From assembly GCA_028285035.1 (NCBI GenBank), contig JANQQF010000126.1, positions 1-64,000 on the forward strand: a stretch of DNA of 64,000 bases, written 5' to 3'. Below are positions 17,763 through 26,689 of the stretch, piece after piece; the first letter of the stretch is position 1; the number at the start of each line of letters is the position of its first letter. Source of the stretch: Phycisphaerae bacterium. GTDB lineage: Bacteria; Chloroflexota; Anaerolineae; 4572-78; J111. The translations under genes were made by a program, and so were the position numbers. A model generated the notes under the pieces. It saw only the letters and a list, made by a program, of their open reading frames with translations. It was not told the origin of the DNA and made no database searches.

Positions 17763-18404
17763 CTATGAGCGTCCGTAGACAACGATTTGCCAAAAAAACG
17801 TTCTTTGATAAAAAAGCCGGGTTAAGCCTTCTTTTTGAATCGTGTCATCTACTGCGTGGCTGGGGTGAATAAAAAATCGATAGGGATTCCGTTGGAGAAA
17901 GAAGAAGGTATTGAGTACACTGGCCCCGATTTTCATCAGCCACGTATCCCGAGGATAGACAAGCCCATAGAGGCGCTCGGCTTTCTGAGCTGACAAGCCA
18001 ACCAGCGCAGGCATATCGGGATAACAGCAGACAGAACGATCAAGGGTAACGACGTCAGCTGAGGGAAGATCAGAAGCGAGTTCGACAAAATCCCCGTGAT
18101 ACCCGTCTACCTGCTCGGCGTGACCTTGTTGAGCCGCTTCGGTTTGAGCCACATTGAGATAAGCGGCTGAGGCATCGACACCTGTGGCCTGACTGGCCCC
18201 CGCTTTAAGCAATTCATGTTGAACCGCCCCGACCCCACCTCCAATATCTAAAAGCGTCGCCCCAGTTATATCATAGCCTTTCAAGGTATCAATAAGGAGC
18301 CGGGTTGTTTTACCCGGCCCCTTTTCTCGATACTCTTTCAAGTCTTGCTTTGCTGTTTTGTGATCAAACAGGCTTTCCAGCCCTTGACATTGTCGGCAGC
18401 TCAT
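17763..18404 (-). CDS. Class I SAM-dependent methyltransferase in export operon
   Basis: This 213-residue methyltransferase begins MSCRQCQGLESLF, with a CxxC pair that may bind metal. Its SAM motif I is ATLLDIGGGVGAVQHELL, followed by TGVDASAAYL. A conserved DRSVCCYPDM segment and a C-terminal FIHPSHAVDDTIQKEGL are also seen. It is only about ten bases downstream of the ATPase gene and precedes the permease, so it is part of the export operon. It may modify the exported compound or a lipid carrier; that is inference. The start is the ATG at 18404; the upstream TTG at 18410 is an alternative. Confidence 0.8.
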   Translation of the reverse strand: MSCRQCQGLESLFDHKTAKQDLKEYREKGPGKTTRLLIDTLKGYDITGATLLDIGGGVGAVQHELLKAGASQATGVDASAAYLNVAQTEAAQQGHAEQVDGYHGDFVELASDLPSADVVTLDRSVCCYPDMPALVGLSAQKAERLYGLVYPRDTWLMKIGASVLNTFFFLQRNPYRFFIHPSHAVDDTIQKEGLTRLFYQRTFFWQIVVYGRS

Positions 18405-18413
18405 AGGCAATTT

Positions 18414-19139
18414 TTAATGTACTGCTGCGGCAACCAATTCGTCTCGGGTAATTTTACCATCCATAATTTCCACCCGACGTGGCACCCGCTTGGCTAACTC
18501 TTTATCGTGGGTGACCATTAGCATCGTCTTGCCCTGCTCGACAAGCTGGGTAAATAGATCAAACACGTCCCCGGCTGTTCGTTGATCGAGGTTTCCTGTT
18601 GGCTCATCACCGACCAGCAATGGAGGATCATTGGCCAACGCCCGAGCAATCGCCGCACGCTGTTGCTGCCCCCCAGAGACCATACTCGGTAACTTTTCCG
18701 CTTGATCAGCCAAGCCCACGATTTCTAACAGATGCATCGCCCGCTCACGGCGCTCTTTCGGTGTATATTTTCGGGCAAAGTCCATTGGCAGAATGATATT
18801 TTGCAGCAAACTCAAGGCCGGGAGCATCTGGAAGAACTGAAAGATGATGCCCACATTTTCACCCCGCCAAGCGGCCAACTTATTTTCGCTCATTGTGTGA
18901 ACTTCTTTGCCGGTGACAATCACCTCACCCGCAGATGGCCGGTCAATGCCCGTAATCATATTCAGTAAGGTCGATTTACCATTCCCAGACGGCCCGACAA
19001 TTGAAACGAACTCACCATTCTTTACATCAAAAGAGATGCCCTTAAGAATTGTGACCTCACTATCACCCACCGGAAAGCTTTTGACCACATCTTTAACTTG
19101 GACAATGGTTTTTGTACCATTTTTTCCATTTGTGCTCAT
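18414..19139 (-). CDS. MacB/LolD-type ABC transporter ATPase
   Basis: This 241-residue nucleotide-binding subunit has Walker A as GPSGNGKSTLL (Asn replaces the usual Ser), Q-loop FQFFQMLPALSLLQN, and signature VSGGQQQRAAIARAL. Walker B is LLVGDEPTG and the H-loop VTHDKELA. Size and motifs fit the LolD/MacB/FtsE class that works with FtsX-like permeases. The ATG at 19139 is chosen because CAGGAG lies nine bases upstream; longer starts exist. It is the only ATPase in the locus and so probably serves both long permeases. Confidence 0.92.
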   Translation of the reverse strand: MSTNGKNGTKTIVQVKDVVKSFPVGDSEVTILKGISFDVKNGEFVSIVGPSGNGKSTLLNMITGIDRPSAGEVIVTGKEVHTMSENKLAAWRGENVGIIFQFFQMLPALSLLQNIILPMDFARKYTPKERRERAMHLLEIVGLADQAEKLPSMVSGGQQQRAAIARALANDPPLLVGDEPTGNLDQRTAGDVFDLFTQLVEQGKTMLMVTHDKELAKRVPRRVEIMDGKITRDELVAAAVH

Positions 19140-19226
19140 TGTGCTCACTCCTGACTGCATATCTATCACTACTATTAGACAAAGGTAAAATCCAAATCAA
19201 AGTAGAAATTGACAATTATTATGAGG

Positions 19227-19283
19227 GTAAATAGTAATTAGTAAGTGGTAATTCAGTAGACGTCAGCGAAAATTACTATTTAC
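19227..19283. repeat. Dispersed intergenic palindromic element, copy 1
   Basis: GTAAATAGTAATT (19227-19239) is repeated in inverted form at 19271-19283 (AATTACTATTTAC). The same words recur at 31851-31912 and 38010-38160. This copy lies inside the export operon between the PD40 and ATPase genes. Confidence 0.55.
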
Positions 19284-19360
19284 TAATTACCTCTAAGTCA
19301 ATTCCGTTTTCACACCAATGTCACTATATCGACTAATCTCTTACAACAATCGCTACATTA

Positions 19361-20815
19361 TTACCGCCAAGACAACATTCGTTCATCAACACTATTGTAA
19401 GTGAATTCAATGTCATCTACAGCACCATTGGGGAACATTGGGCGTTGTTTAGAGCCATCGGCATTCATAATCCAGATGTTCCACTCACCAGATCGATCGC
19501 TCATAAAGGCGATTTGGCTACCATCAGGTGACCAAACCGGGGCAGCGTTGTTCCACCACGGATTCTCCTTGGGAACCAATCGGATCGCTCCATCGACCTC
19601 TTTTTCCTCAACCCCGCCTCGCTCAACAATCACATACAAGGGGGTTGTGGTTAAACGTTGTCGATTTGTTCCATCGATATTCATGGTATGAATTTCCCAA
19701 TGACCGTTCTGCCAATAGGTAACGGCAACTTTTGTACCATCAGGCGAGATAATCGGTGTGCGATCATTCGGATCCGTTGATACACCTTGATCCAAATTTG
19801 TGGTCGCATTGTTGATAGCGATACCAGCAATCCCTTTGTAGGCTACTAAATCAGATTGAACCGGATGGGCTGTTGGAGCGTAGCTATGTCGTTCAGTAAT
19901 CAAATCTTGTAATTCACCAGTACTTAAATCGATTCGCTTTAGGAACCAGAAGGCATCCGGCGGAATAACATATTCCAAAATACCATTCTCAACCTCAATG
20001 GCACGGGCATTGCTGGGGATATCAATCCCATCCTCGTTAAGTGCAGCTTTGAGTAGGTTAATCCTTCGTTCCTCGGTATCAAGCCGCCCTCCATCTTGAT
20101 AGCTAAAGGTAATGGCGCTACCATCCGCTGACCAAGTTGGGGATTTCATTTGTCGGAAATTGCTCACCCAGGCTTGTTCACCGGTGCCATCAACGTTAAT
20201 CGTGAATAGTTCATACTTCGGTGCCCAGCGAGTAAAGGCAATCTTAGTGCCATCAGGTGAAAGCTGAGGATCAATCCCTTGGCTCACATATTGCAAGTTT
20301 GTGCCGTCGGCGTTGATAGTGTAGAAATCACCACCACTTTGGTTTTGAATAATCAACAGCCCACTGCCATTACCCTCTACCGGGACAAGACCTGACGGGG
20401 TGGTATCTGTAGCTATAGCAGCACCTGTGCCAACTGCGGCGGCTAACTCTAGCCTCTCAACTCGCCATCGCCCATTGTATTTTCCGGTGAAGATTACAAC
20501 TTCACGATTGCTAGGCTGTACAGTTGCGGTGATTTGATAGCTATCATCATCCGCCCAATCGGCTGTGGTAATTTGATAAGAGTTCACCGTTCCCAACTCA
20601 TTGACAATACCATCTGCATTCACGCTGTCGAGCAAATAGAAATCACGGGTGAAGCTTAGTTCTGGCCGAACCAAGCTAATCAAAAAGCCTTTACCCGCAG
20701 ACTCAGCCAGCGTCGCTTCCAAACTTTGTTCTTGAGCTTGGACCGATCCTGTGCTAAAACTTCCGATCATCAAGGTCAGGACCAAGGCCAAGTAAATTAT
20801 CACTTTTCGTTTCAT
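19361..20815 (-). CDS. Exported PD40/TolB-like beta-propeller protein
   Basis: This 484-residue secreted protein has a Sec signal peptide (KRKVIIYLALVLTLMIGSF, then SVQAQEQ). An N-terminal 120-residue domain is followed by a propeller of PD40 repeats, such as PQLSPDGTKIAFTRW, SPTWSADGSAITFSY, TPIISPDGTKVAVTYW and APVWSPDGSQIAFMSDRSG. Each repeat is followed by an I-x-x-x-N-x-D-G-T-type turn. Such propellers act as binding scaffolds outside the membrane. It lies between the adaptor and the ATPase gene, so it may be an accessory part of the exporter; that is inference. Confidence 0.85.
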   Translation of the reverse strand: MKRKVIIYLALVLTLMIGSFSTGSVQAQEQSLEATLAESAGKGFLISLVRPELSFTRDFYLLDSVNADGIVNELGTVNSYQITTADWADDDSYQITATVQPSNREVVIFTGKYNGRWRVERLELAAAVGTGAAIATDTTPSGLVPVEGNGSGLLIIQNQSGGDFYTINADGTNLQYVSQGIDPQLSPDGTKIAFTRWAPKYELFTINVDGTGEQAWVSNFRQMKSPTWSADGSAITFSYQDGGRLDTEERRINLLKAALNEDGIDIPSNARAIEVENGILEYVIPPDAFWFLKRIDLSTGELQDLITERHSYAPTAHPVQSDLVAYKGIAGIAINNATTNLDQGVSTDPNDRTPIISPDGTKVAVTYWQNGHWEIHTMNIDGTNRQRLTTTPLYVIVERGGVEEKEVDGAIRLVPKENPWWNNAAPVWSPDGSQIAFMSDRSGEWNIWIMNADGSKQRPMFPNGAVDDIEFTYNSVDERMLSWR

Positions 20816-20926
20816 CACATTATCCTTCGTTGTCTAGTTTCCTAGCCTGTTAGTTAGTTAGTTTGCGAGTTTGTTACTGTCTAGTTGCTAATTCTTTAAC
20901 TGCTCACTAACCATTACTCACTTAAC

Positions 20927-22513
20927 CTACAGATCAGGATTAGCATCAATATCGACGAACGTGGTCATGCCCCACTTTAATTTTTCAACTGGACCTTCTG
21001 TGATATCAATCAGAACAGTGTAGGTGACATCACCCGCTTTTGTTTCAGATTTAGGCTTGATGCGAACAACTTCACCGGTAAATTCATCATTGGGTAAAGC
21101 GTCGACACTAATTTGAACCGAGCGACCAACTTTAACTCGAACCACATCAATTTCTGTCAAGTCATCTGTTTCAATTTGCCAAGTGCTGGTATCACCGATA
21201 GAAATTGAAGGGTTGCCTGTTTGAGCAATTTCACCCTCTTCGATATCAAGACTACCAATGACCCCATCAAAGGGTGCTTTCAATTCTGTTTTCCCGAGTT
21301 GGATCATTGTCGACTCACGACTACTTTCAACTTCTGAAACAGCTGCTTGAGCTGAAGTCACATTGGCATTGGCTGAGTCGACTCCTGTTGCCGCCGAGGC
21401 AACTGAGGCTTCGCTAATGGCAATATCCTCAGCGGTTGCACCAGCCACCAATTCGGCCAAAGCCGCTTCACTACGTTGCACATCCGCTTCGGCTTGTGCG
21501 ATCTGCTCAGCAGTAGCGCCGGCAACCAAATCGGCGAGTGCGGCTTCGCTGCGTTGAACATCGGCTTGGGCCTGAGCAATTTGCTCAGCGGTGGCCCCGG
21601 CTCTGGTTTTGGCAAGCGCAGCTTCTGCTTCGTTTACTTGAGCCCGAGAAATCGCAACCTCTTCTTCAGTCGCCCCATTCACAAGTTTGTTATACTCTGC
21701 TTCCGCAGCATCAAACTCAAGGGTAGCTTGCTGAAGCGCGACACCAAATGGCTCGGCTACTTCTGGATCACCATAAACAAACTTATCATAGTCAGCCTGA
21801 GCCAGACGAACATTGGCCTCGGCTTGAAGCAAACGGGCTGAAGCCGCCTGCAAATCTTCATCACGAGCATCCGCCAAGACTTGAGCTAAACTGGCACGGG
21901 CGGTGGCCACTGCCGCTTCTGCTTGGGCAATATCTTCATCCGTCGGGCCAGCTAAAACTTCGGCCAACGTGGCCTGGGCACGGGCTAAATCTGCTTCGCT
22001 TTGAGCGATCTGCTCGTCTGTGGCCCCAGCGACAACTTCAGCCAAAGCGGCTTTGGATCGAGCTAAATCTGCCTCAGCCTGCGCAATCTGCTCGTCTGTG
22101 GCCCCTGCTTTGGTTTTTGCCAAACTTGCTTCGGCTTCCGCCAGACGTGACTCTGCTTCGGCCACACCCACTTCAGCAATCGTGACCCCAGTTTGGGCTT
22201 GGGCTAAACTGGCCTCAACCTGGGCCAAGCTGGCCTGTAATTCTGCGTCATCAACCTTAGCCAAGACTGTACCCGCAGTAACGGCTTGATCTTCTTCTAC
22301 TTCAACACTGACAATCCGTCCCCCTACCTCAAAGGCGAGGTCAGCTTCACGAACCGGTACAACAAATGCTTCCGCTGAAACTGTATTGGGTTGCTGAATC
22401 GCCGCAGCTACCACAGGCGTAGGCTCCTCTTGCGGTTCTTCAGATGAACAAGCGATCAATACCCCCGCCACCAAAACCATAATTACCATCGAAATGATAG
22501 ATTTGGATTTCAT
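20927..22513 (-). CDS. HlyD/MacA-like lipoprotein adaptor with extended repeat coiled coil
   Basis: This 528-residue periplasmic-type adaptor has a lipoprotein signal ending LVAGVLIAC (Cys22). A lipoyl/barrel half lies at about 45-90 (FEVGGRIVSVEVEEDQAV). A very long helical hairpin at about 90-400 is followed by the second lipoyl half (LKAPFDGVIGSLDIEEGE) and a beta-barrel end. The hairpin is built of near-identical 26-residue units, AGAT[DA]EQIAQAEAD..., starting at about residues 136, 162 and 188, and again at 305, 331 and 357. The arms are roughly symmetric about residue 250. The SD AAGGAG precedes the ATG. It couples the FtsX-like permeases to the outside; the arm is unusually long for a MacA-type adaptor. 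Confidence 0.88.
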   Translation of the reverse strand: MKSKSIISMVIMVLVAGVLIACSSEEPQEEPTPVVAAAIQQPNTVSAEAFVVPVREADLAFEVGGRIVSVEVEEDQAVTAGTVLAKVDDAELQASLAQVEASLAQAQTGVTIAEVGVAEAESRLAEAEASLAKTKAGATDEQIAQAEADLARSKAALAEVVAGATDEQIAQSEADLARAQATLAEVLAGPTDEDIAQAEAAVATARASLAQVLADARDEDLQAASARLLQAEANVRLAQADYDKFVYGDPEVAEPFGVALQQATLEFDAAEAEYNKLVNGATEEEVAISRAQVNEAEAALAKTRAGATAEQIAQAQADVQRSEAALADLVAGATAEQIAQAEADVQRSEAALAELVAGATAEDIAISEASVASAATGVDSANANVTSAQAAVSEVESSRESTMIQLGKTELKAPFDGVIGSLDIEEGEIAQTGNPSISIGDTSTWQIETDDLTEIDVVRVKVGRSVQISVDALPNDEFTGEVVRIKPKSETKAGDVTYTVLIDITEGPVEKLKWGMTTFVDIDANPDL

Positions 22514-22879
22514 ATCTTGTGTTCTCCTTAGTGCAGAACTAATTTTTGTTCTGTTTGATTACGTTATACGACAGGCTTCAAAAAAAGTTGCGCCTTTGGT
22601 TTGATGGCAATCAGATTGATCACTATCAAATGATCAAAAAACAAAAAATTTCCCAACTTACTTCAAATGATAGGGTCATTATAACAATCAACCCAAGCCC
22701 AGTCATCCATCGAAAGTTGTATTCAAAGTTGTACTGGGTAATAAACCGTGTATATCAAGAATTGAGTAGGCTAGGCAGATTGAGGAATTGGAATTATCGT
22801 GGTTGGCTGGGCGTAGTACGTATTGTATAAGTAGAATGAATTTGTCTTATAATGTACGGGTTAAGCATTAAACTTACAT
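22514..22879. other. Spacer between TetR and adaptor genes with inverted repeats
   Basis: No gene is supported. CAGAAC (22534-22539) and GTTCTG (22548-22553) flank an eight-base spacer just upstream of the adaptor SD. TTGATCA (22616-22622) and TGATCAA (22631-22637) form another inverted repeat. Either could be an operator for a second promoter within the export locus. I see no clear consensus promoter here. Confidence 0.35.
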
Positions 22880-23506
22880 TTAATTATTAGATTCAACGAC
22901 CACTCCCTTTAAAAAAAGGGAGACAATTTCTTCTATCATTTCTGATGGCGACACTTCCGCATAGCGTGGATCAAGTTGCGTCACTTTGAGTATGGTATTA
23001 ATGGTAACTGCCCCGACCAACGAGCGAGCAACAATCATTGGGTTAACAGGACGAAAGGCACCCACATCAACTTGCCGCTGTAGATACTGTTCTAAAAAAT
23101 TGATCGTGGGGCTAATTACCTTTTGATAAACGGCCTCACGTAACGCCTCATCTGCAAAAACCTCGGCAAAGATAGGGGCCATAAATCGACCGTGATTGCT
23201 TAACAGCTCAAATCGATCCATCAGTAACGCCGTAATCAGTGTCTTCGGATTATCTTCCGCTTGCGTCTGAATCACCTCTCGAACTGATTGAGCAGCCATC
23301 ACCTCGATCATTCCTAACAATAGATCTCGCTTATTTTCAAAATAGTTGTAAATTGTACCTTCCGAGATTCCTGCGGCTTTGGCGATTTGGCGCGTGGTGG
23401 CTTTGTGATACCCTTTTTCACTAAAAATTTGGGCCGCTCCCATAATAATCTGCCGCCGACGGGCCTCGGTCATTTGGGTCTTGAAATCTTTTTCCATATT
23501 AAGCAT
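22880..23506 (-). CDS. TetR-family transcriptional repressor
   Basis: This 208-residue TetR regulator has an N-terminal helix-turn-helix at about residues 18-60. The sequence is GAAQIFSEKGYHKATTRQIA then KAAGISEGTIYNYFENKRDL, the classic recognition-helix region. The C-terminal ligand domain is helical with no recognisable subfamily marker. The start overlaps the stop of the upstream permease by eight bases, and GGGAG precedes it. The promoter of this transcript (25953-25980) carries a TGAGTG-CT-CACTCA palindrome, so autoregulation together with the permease is likely. Confidence 0.9.
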   Translation of the reverse strand: MLNMEKDFKTQMTEARRRQIIMGAAQIFSEKGYHKATTRQIAKAAGISEGTIYNYFENKRDLLLGMIEVMAAQSVREVIQTQAEDNPKTLITALLMDRFELLSNHGRFMAPIFAEVFADEALREAVYQKVISPTINFLEQYLQRQVDVGAFRPVNPMIVARSLVGAVTINTILKVTQLDPRYAEVSPSEMIEEIVSLFLKGVVVESNN

Positions 23507-25901
23507 AGGCTAAACTCTCCCGAACGCTCGTTTGGGCCGCTTTCTGAGCCGGGAACCAACTCGCGAGGACAGCTAAAATTGTAACAATGATCAACCAAAC
23601 AATAACCCCCGTTTCAGAAAATTCATAAACTACTCTAATGTTCATCAAATTTGATAAAAGGTCGACCACCAGTAGGCCGACTGGAATGCTAGCCGGAATA
23701 GCCAATAACCAACTTAGCCAGCCTAAAATTAAGCCCTCACCGACAAATTGACCGGCGATAACCGAGCTGGAGGCACCAATGGCCCGCATCACACCAATTT
23801 CGCGGGTTCGTTCCAACACATTGATGGATAAGGTCCCACTCAGAGCAATGGCCCCGACCACCGCAATCATCACTGCCATCCCCCCCAAAAGAGAGATCAA
23901 GATCGACATCTGTTGTGTCCGTTGATCAATCATCCGGTGGGCGGTATCATTGTTGCTGGCCAACACCTCATAGCCTCGCGCCTCATACCACGCCCGTAAG
24001 TCTCTGACCGTAGCCGCTTCAACATCGGCCTCGTTATGTTCCAACTGCACTCGAATTGTTTTACTCTGCCCGACCTGCCGAATTTCATTCATCAAGGTCT
24101 CACGCGGCACCACCGCGCTATCTTGATCGATGGGTTCAAACAATAGCCCCACCACCTCCCACTCCGACTCCCGTTTGGTTGGAATATCGATTGTGATATG
24201 ATCGCCTATACCAACCCCAATTTCCTCAGCCAGCTCCTGGTTTAACAAGATAGTATATTGGTCTTGTGGCGTGAGCCAGCGACCTGCTTGCACTTTAGGG
24301 CGATATGTAACCGACGGCACAGGAACCCCCCGCAATTTAATAATGTCATCGTCATTGGCTTCCGGTTGCCCGCTCGGGCGGGCTTTGCCAGAGGTGGTAC
24401 TCCATAATTCAACCGCTTTAACCTCTGGATGAGCCAGCGTCAATGCTTCGATGGTTTCGATACGCTCTTCCGTTTGTAAGTCTAACATCACGTTAGAGTC
24501 GAAAATTGAAAAGAGTACGTCGCCAAAGGTGTGCAACAAAGAGGCGCGGGTACTCATCACCATCATAAATATCACCCCAGCTCCGATCAAGGTCAGTTCG
24601 GTTAGAGCGACCCGCCGCACATTCCGAAAGGTATTACTCAACGTAAGGGAAACCATCCGTGGGATTTGTTTTAGCCGATTTAACAAGCGATCTAATATCC
24701 CATTGGCACTAGACAAGCCGTATGTACTTACTGCCTCTCGGACCGTGATTCTTGCCCCAGAAAAGATAGGAGCAATAGCAATGATCAGGGGTGATAGAAT
24801 GGCGATTGCGGCCTGGATTGTCATTGCCATCGTTGATATTTCAAATGGGCCGGGGATCATTTTGATCCGACTAATTAAGGCAAATCTTACCCCATACGCC
24901 CCCAAAGCTCCTAGTGGTATCGCCACAACCAAGGCCAATAGACCATACACAAACACTATTGCAAAATATATCAACAAAATATGACGTAGCTGGGCCCCAA
25001 TCGCTTTCATAATCCCGATTTGGTCCACTTGTTGCAAGATGATGGCATTGATGGTGTTGTAAACAAGCAACAAGCCCAGTAACAAGGTCGATACCGCCAT
25101 AATAGCCAGCATCAAAAAGACTCCATCAAGCGCATCCTGAACAATAAAGCGTTCAGGATGATTGGTTCGGGTGAAAAAGCCACCAGGTGCAGGTACAGCT
25201 GGGTCAACCTCACGATCCTGTTTTTCCAATTCATGTTGAACCAAATCAGCCGCAGTGACGATTCGTTCGTTGCTGTAGTTGGGAATGGTAGCCAAAACAA
25301 GGCTGGAGCGAGACTCACCAGTGAGTTCGGCAAAACGTTGCTGCGTAGTATAGAACATTGGCTCTGGGAAGACAAGGGGGGGAGGGTGGGCTGGATTGTA
25401 CAGTATCCCATTAAGTTGAACGGGATGGATCTTGTCATTGATGTCTAATTCAATCTGATCACCAATCTCAAGGTTACGACCCCGTTGCACACCCATTAAA
25501 CGTCGTTCTGGCCATTGCCCCTCATCTAATTTGATTTTGCGAATCAGCTGTTCATCATAGTCATCAATCGCCACCAAAATGGCGGCTTGCCAAGGAGCAT
25601 CAGGGTGAGGTCGCCATTGAATCCGTTTTTGATGCCAGCCCACCGCAATATCAATTTCAGGTAAATTTGCCAGCGAGTCGATGATGGTTTCATCGACAGG
25701 CGGTTTTACCTCTAAGCCAATCGTTGCTGGTTGAGATACCTGCCAGGTCCGAGCCACATCTTTCAAAATAAATTCGCGGGCGCCCAATACAACCCCAACG
25801 GCAAAGGCGCCAACCGCAATAATGGCAACGACCCGCATTGTTCGCCCTTTGTTTGCCCATAAATCGTATAAAATTTTATGTCGAATAACGCCCCACAACA
25901 T
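23499..25901 (-). CDS. MacB/FtsX-type ABC transporter permease, first gene of export locus
   Basis: This 800-residue duplicated FtsX-type permease parallels the one at 15206-17617. The N-terminal TM segment is MRVVAIIAVGAFAVGVVLGA. Later markers are ILQQVDQIGIMKAIGAQLRH, the second-half RTREIGVMRAIGASSSVIAG, and a C-terminal QTSVRESLAYA almost identical to the partner's end. The two permeases may form a heterodimer with the single ATPase. GGAG precedes the ATG. The gene is read from the promoter and operator at 25940-25980. Confidence 0.9.
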   Translation of the reverse strand: MLWGVIRHKILYDLWANKGRTMRVVAIIAVGAFAVGVVLGAREFILKDVARTWQVSQPATIGLEVKPPVDETIIDSLANLPEIDIAVGWHQKRIQWRPHPDAPWQAAILVAIDDYDEQLIRKIKLDEGQWPERRLMGVQRGRNLEIGDQIELDINDKIHPVQLNGILYNPAHPPPLVFPEPMFYTTQQRFAELTGESRSSLVLATIPNYSNERIVTAADLVQHELEKQDREVDPAVPAPGGFFTRTNHPERFIVQDALDGVFLMLAIMAVSTLLLGLLLVYNTINAIILQQVDQIGIMKAIGAQLRHILLIYFAIVFVYGLLALVVAIPLGALGAYGVRFALISRIKMIPGPFEISTMAMTIQAAIAILSPLIIAIAPIFSGARITVREAVSTYGLSSANGILDRLLNRLKQIPRMVSLTLSNTFRNVRRVALTELTLIGAGVIFMMVMSTRASLLHTFGDVLFSIFDSNVMLDLQTEERIETIEALTLAHPEVKAVELWSTTSGKARPSGQPEANDDDIIKLRGVPVPSVTYRPKVQAGRWLTPQDQYTILLNQELAEEIGVGIGDHITIDIPTKRESEWEVVGLLFEPIDQDSAVVPRETLMNEIRQVGQSKTIRVQLEHNEADVEAATVRDLRAWYEARGYEVLASNNDTAHRMIDQRTQQMSILISLLGGMAVMIAVVGAIALSGTLSINVLERTREIGVMRAIGASSSVIAGQFVGEGLILGWLSWLLAIPASIPVGLLVVDLLSNLMNIRVVYEFSETGVIVWLIIVTILAVLASWFPAQKAAQTSVRESLAYA

Positions 25902-25939
25902 GATTAATCTCCTGTTGTTTGAGTGATTATTTTTTTAAT

Positions 25940-25953
25940 TGAGTGCTCACTCA
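25940..25953. promoter_or_regulatory. TetR-type operator palindrome
   Basis: TGAGTG-CT-CACTCA is an inverted repeat with six-base arms. It overlaps the end of the -10 element (25953) and the presumed start of the permease-TetR transcript. A further TGAGTG half-site lies at 25920-25925. The placement fits repression by the TetR protein at 22880-23506. Confidence 0.65.
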
Positions 25954-25980
25954 TTATAACAAAGAAAAATATTTTGTCAA
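25953..25980 (-). promoter_or_regulatory. Consensus sigma-70-type promoter
   Basis: On the minus strand TTGACA (25975-25980 on the plus strand) and TATAAT (25953-25958) are both perfect consensus, separated by 16 bases. It drives the permease-TetR unit about 50 bases downstream. Confidence 0.75.
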
Positions 25981-26414
25981 TGGCTAATGTTAACGTATTT
26001 AGATGAAAGATATATATCTGTGGTAAAAATAGTGGTCGAAGTGGTTCACGCGAGCTAAACCTGTTATTGCGTATTACGTATTTCGTATTCAAGACATAAA
26101 ATCCCACACACTTTGCAATACGTAGCCGCAAATCTGAATAAGTGTAGCTTCAAGAGTCATTTGGCTATAAAAACTAATTCTTGAAAAAAATCATCGATTC
26201 TTTTAGTTCCTTGGTCCTAATTGGGCCTTGGTATGATTTGTTGTATCAGTTCTGTATGGGTTTTAGCCATTTGTGGTATGGGCGGGGGCTTTAATCGGTC
26301 GAGCAAAGCTGATATGATGCTGACATCTGACACAGAGATTTACGCAAGACAAACTGAGGGTCAGACGCCAACAAAAAATCATAAAAATATCAATGATAAA
26401 TATAGGAGACAATT
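25981..26414. other. Intergenic region before the miniprotein pair
   Basis: This separates the divergent export locus and the miniprotein genes. A 65-codon open frame (26221-26418) has no SD and a composition unlike the neighbours, so it is not called. No clear promoter for the miniprotein gene was identified. Confidence 0.4.
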
Positions 26415-26603
26415 ATGAATAACCCACTAAGTGATTTGCAATTTGGTCAAATGCGTCATCAAGAAATGGAAGCAGAAGTGAGCTATCGCTGGGGTCGTAG
26501 TACAGATGCCTGGGGAAACCCTCGGGTCAAGAAAACCACGCTAATGGCAATGTCTCTCTTTGGTAGCGCCATTGTCATCGCCCTGACTATGATGGTTTTG
26601 TAA
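26415..26603 (+). CDS. Single-TM miniprotein, paralogue A
   Basis: This 62-residue protein follows TATAGGAGA. It opens NNPLSDLQFGQMRHQEMEA, then a charged and aromatic stretch, and ends in one hydrophobic helix (MAMSLFGSAIVIALTMMVL). The next gene has the same arrangement and the same PLSD-x-x-FG-x-x-RHQE-x-EAEVS head, so the pair defines a small conserved family. I do not recognise it. The N-in topology predicted from the positive charges before the helix puts the conserved head in the cytoplasm. Confidence 0.75.
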   Translation: MNNPLSDLQFGQMRHQEMEAEVSYRWGRSTDAWGNPRVKKTTLMAMSLFGSAIVIALTMMVL

Positions 26604-26689
26604 GGTAAAAAAACCTGGATCATTCACAGTCTAAAGCGCTGAAACATAATAAAAAACAATTAACTACAAATAAATTGGGAGTTATAAAA

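Noticed and set aside
21360..22120. Possible CRISPR-like or tandem DNA array
   Set aside because: The 78-base periodicity is coding (26-residue units of the adaptor) and there are no spacers.
22546..22830. 94-codon open frame on the plus strand in the TetR-adaptor spacer
   Set aside because: No SD, basic low-complexity composition and no family likeness. The spacer is better read as regulatory.
24451..24984. 177-codon plus-strand frame inside the first permease
   Set aside because: Antisense shadow of a long real gene, with no SD.
26221..26418. 65-codon open frame before the miniprotein pair
   Set aside because: No SD and an unlikely start; it overlaps the SD and start of miniprotein A.
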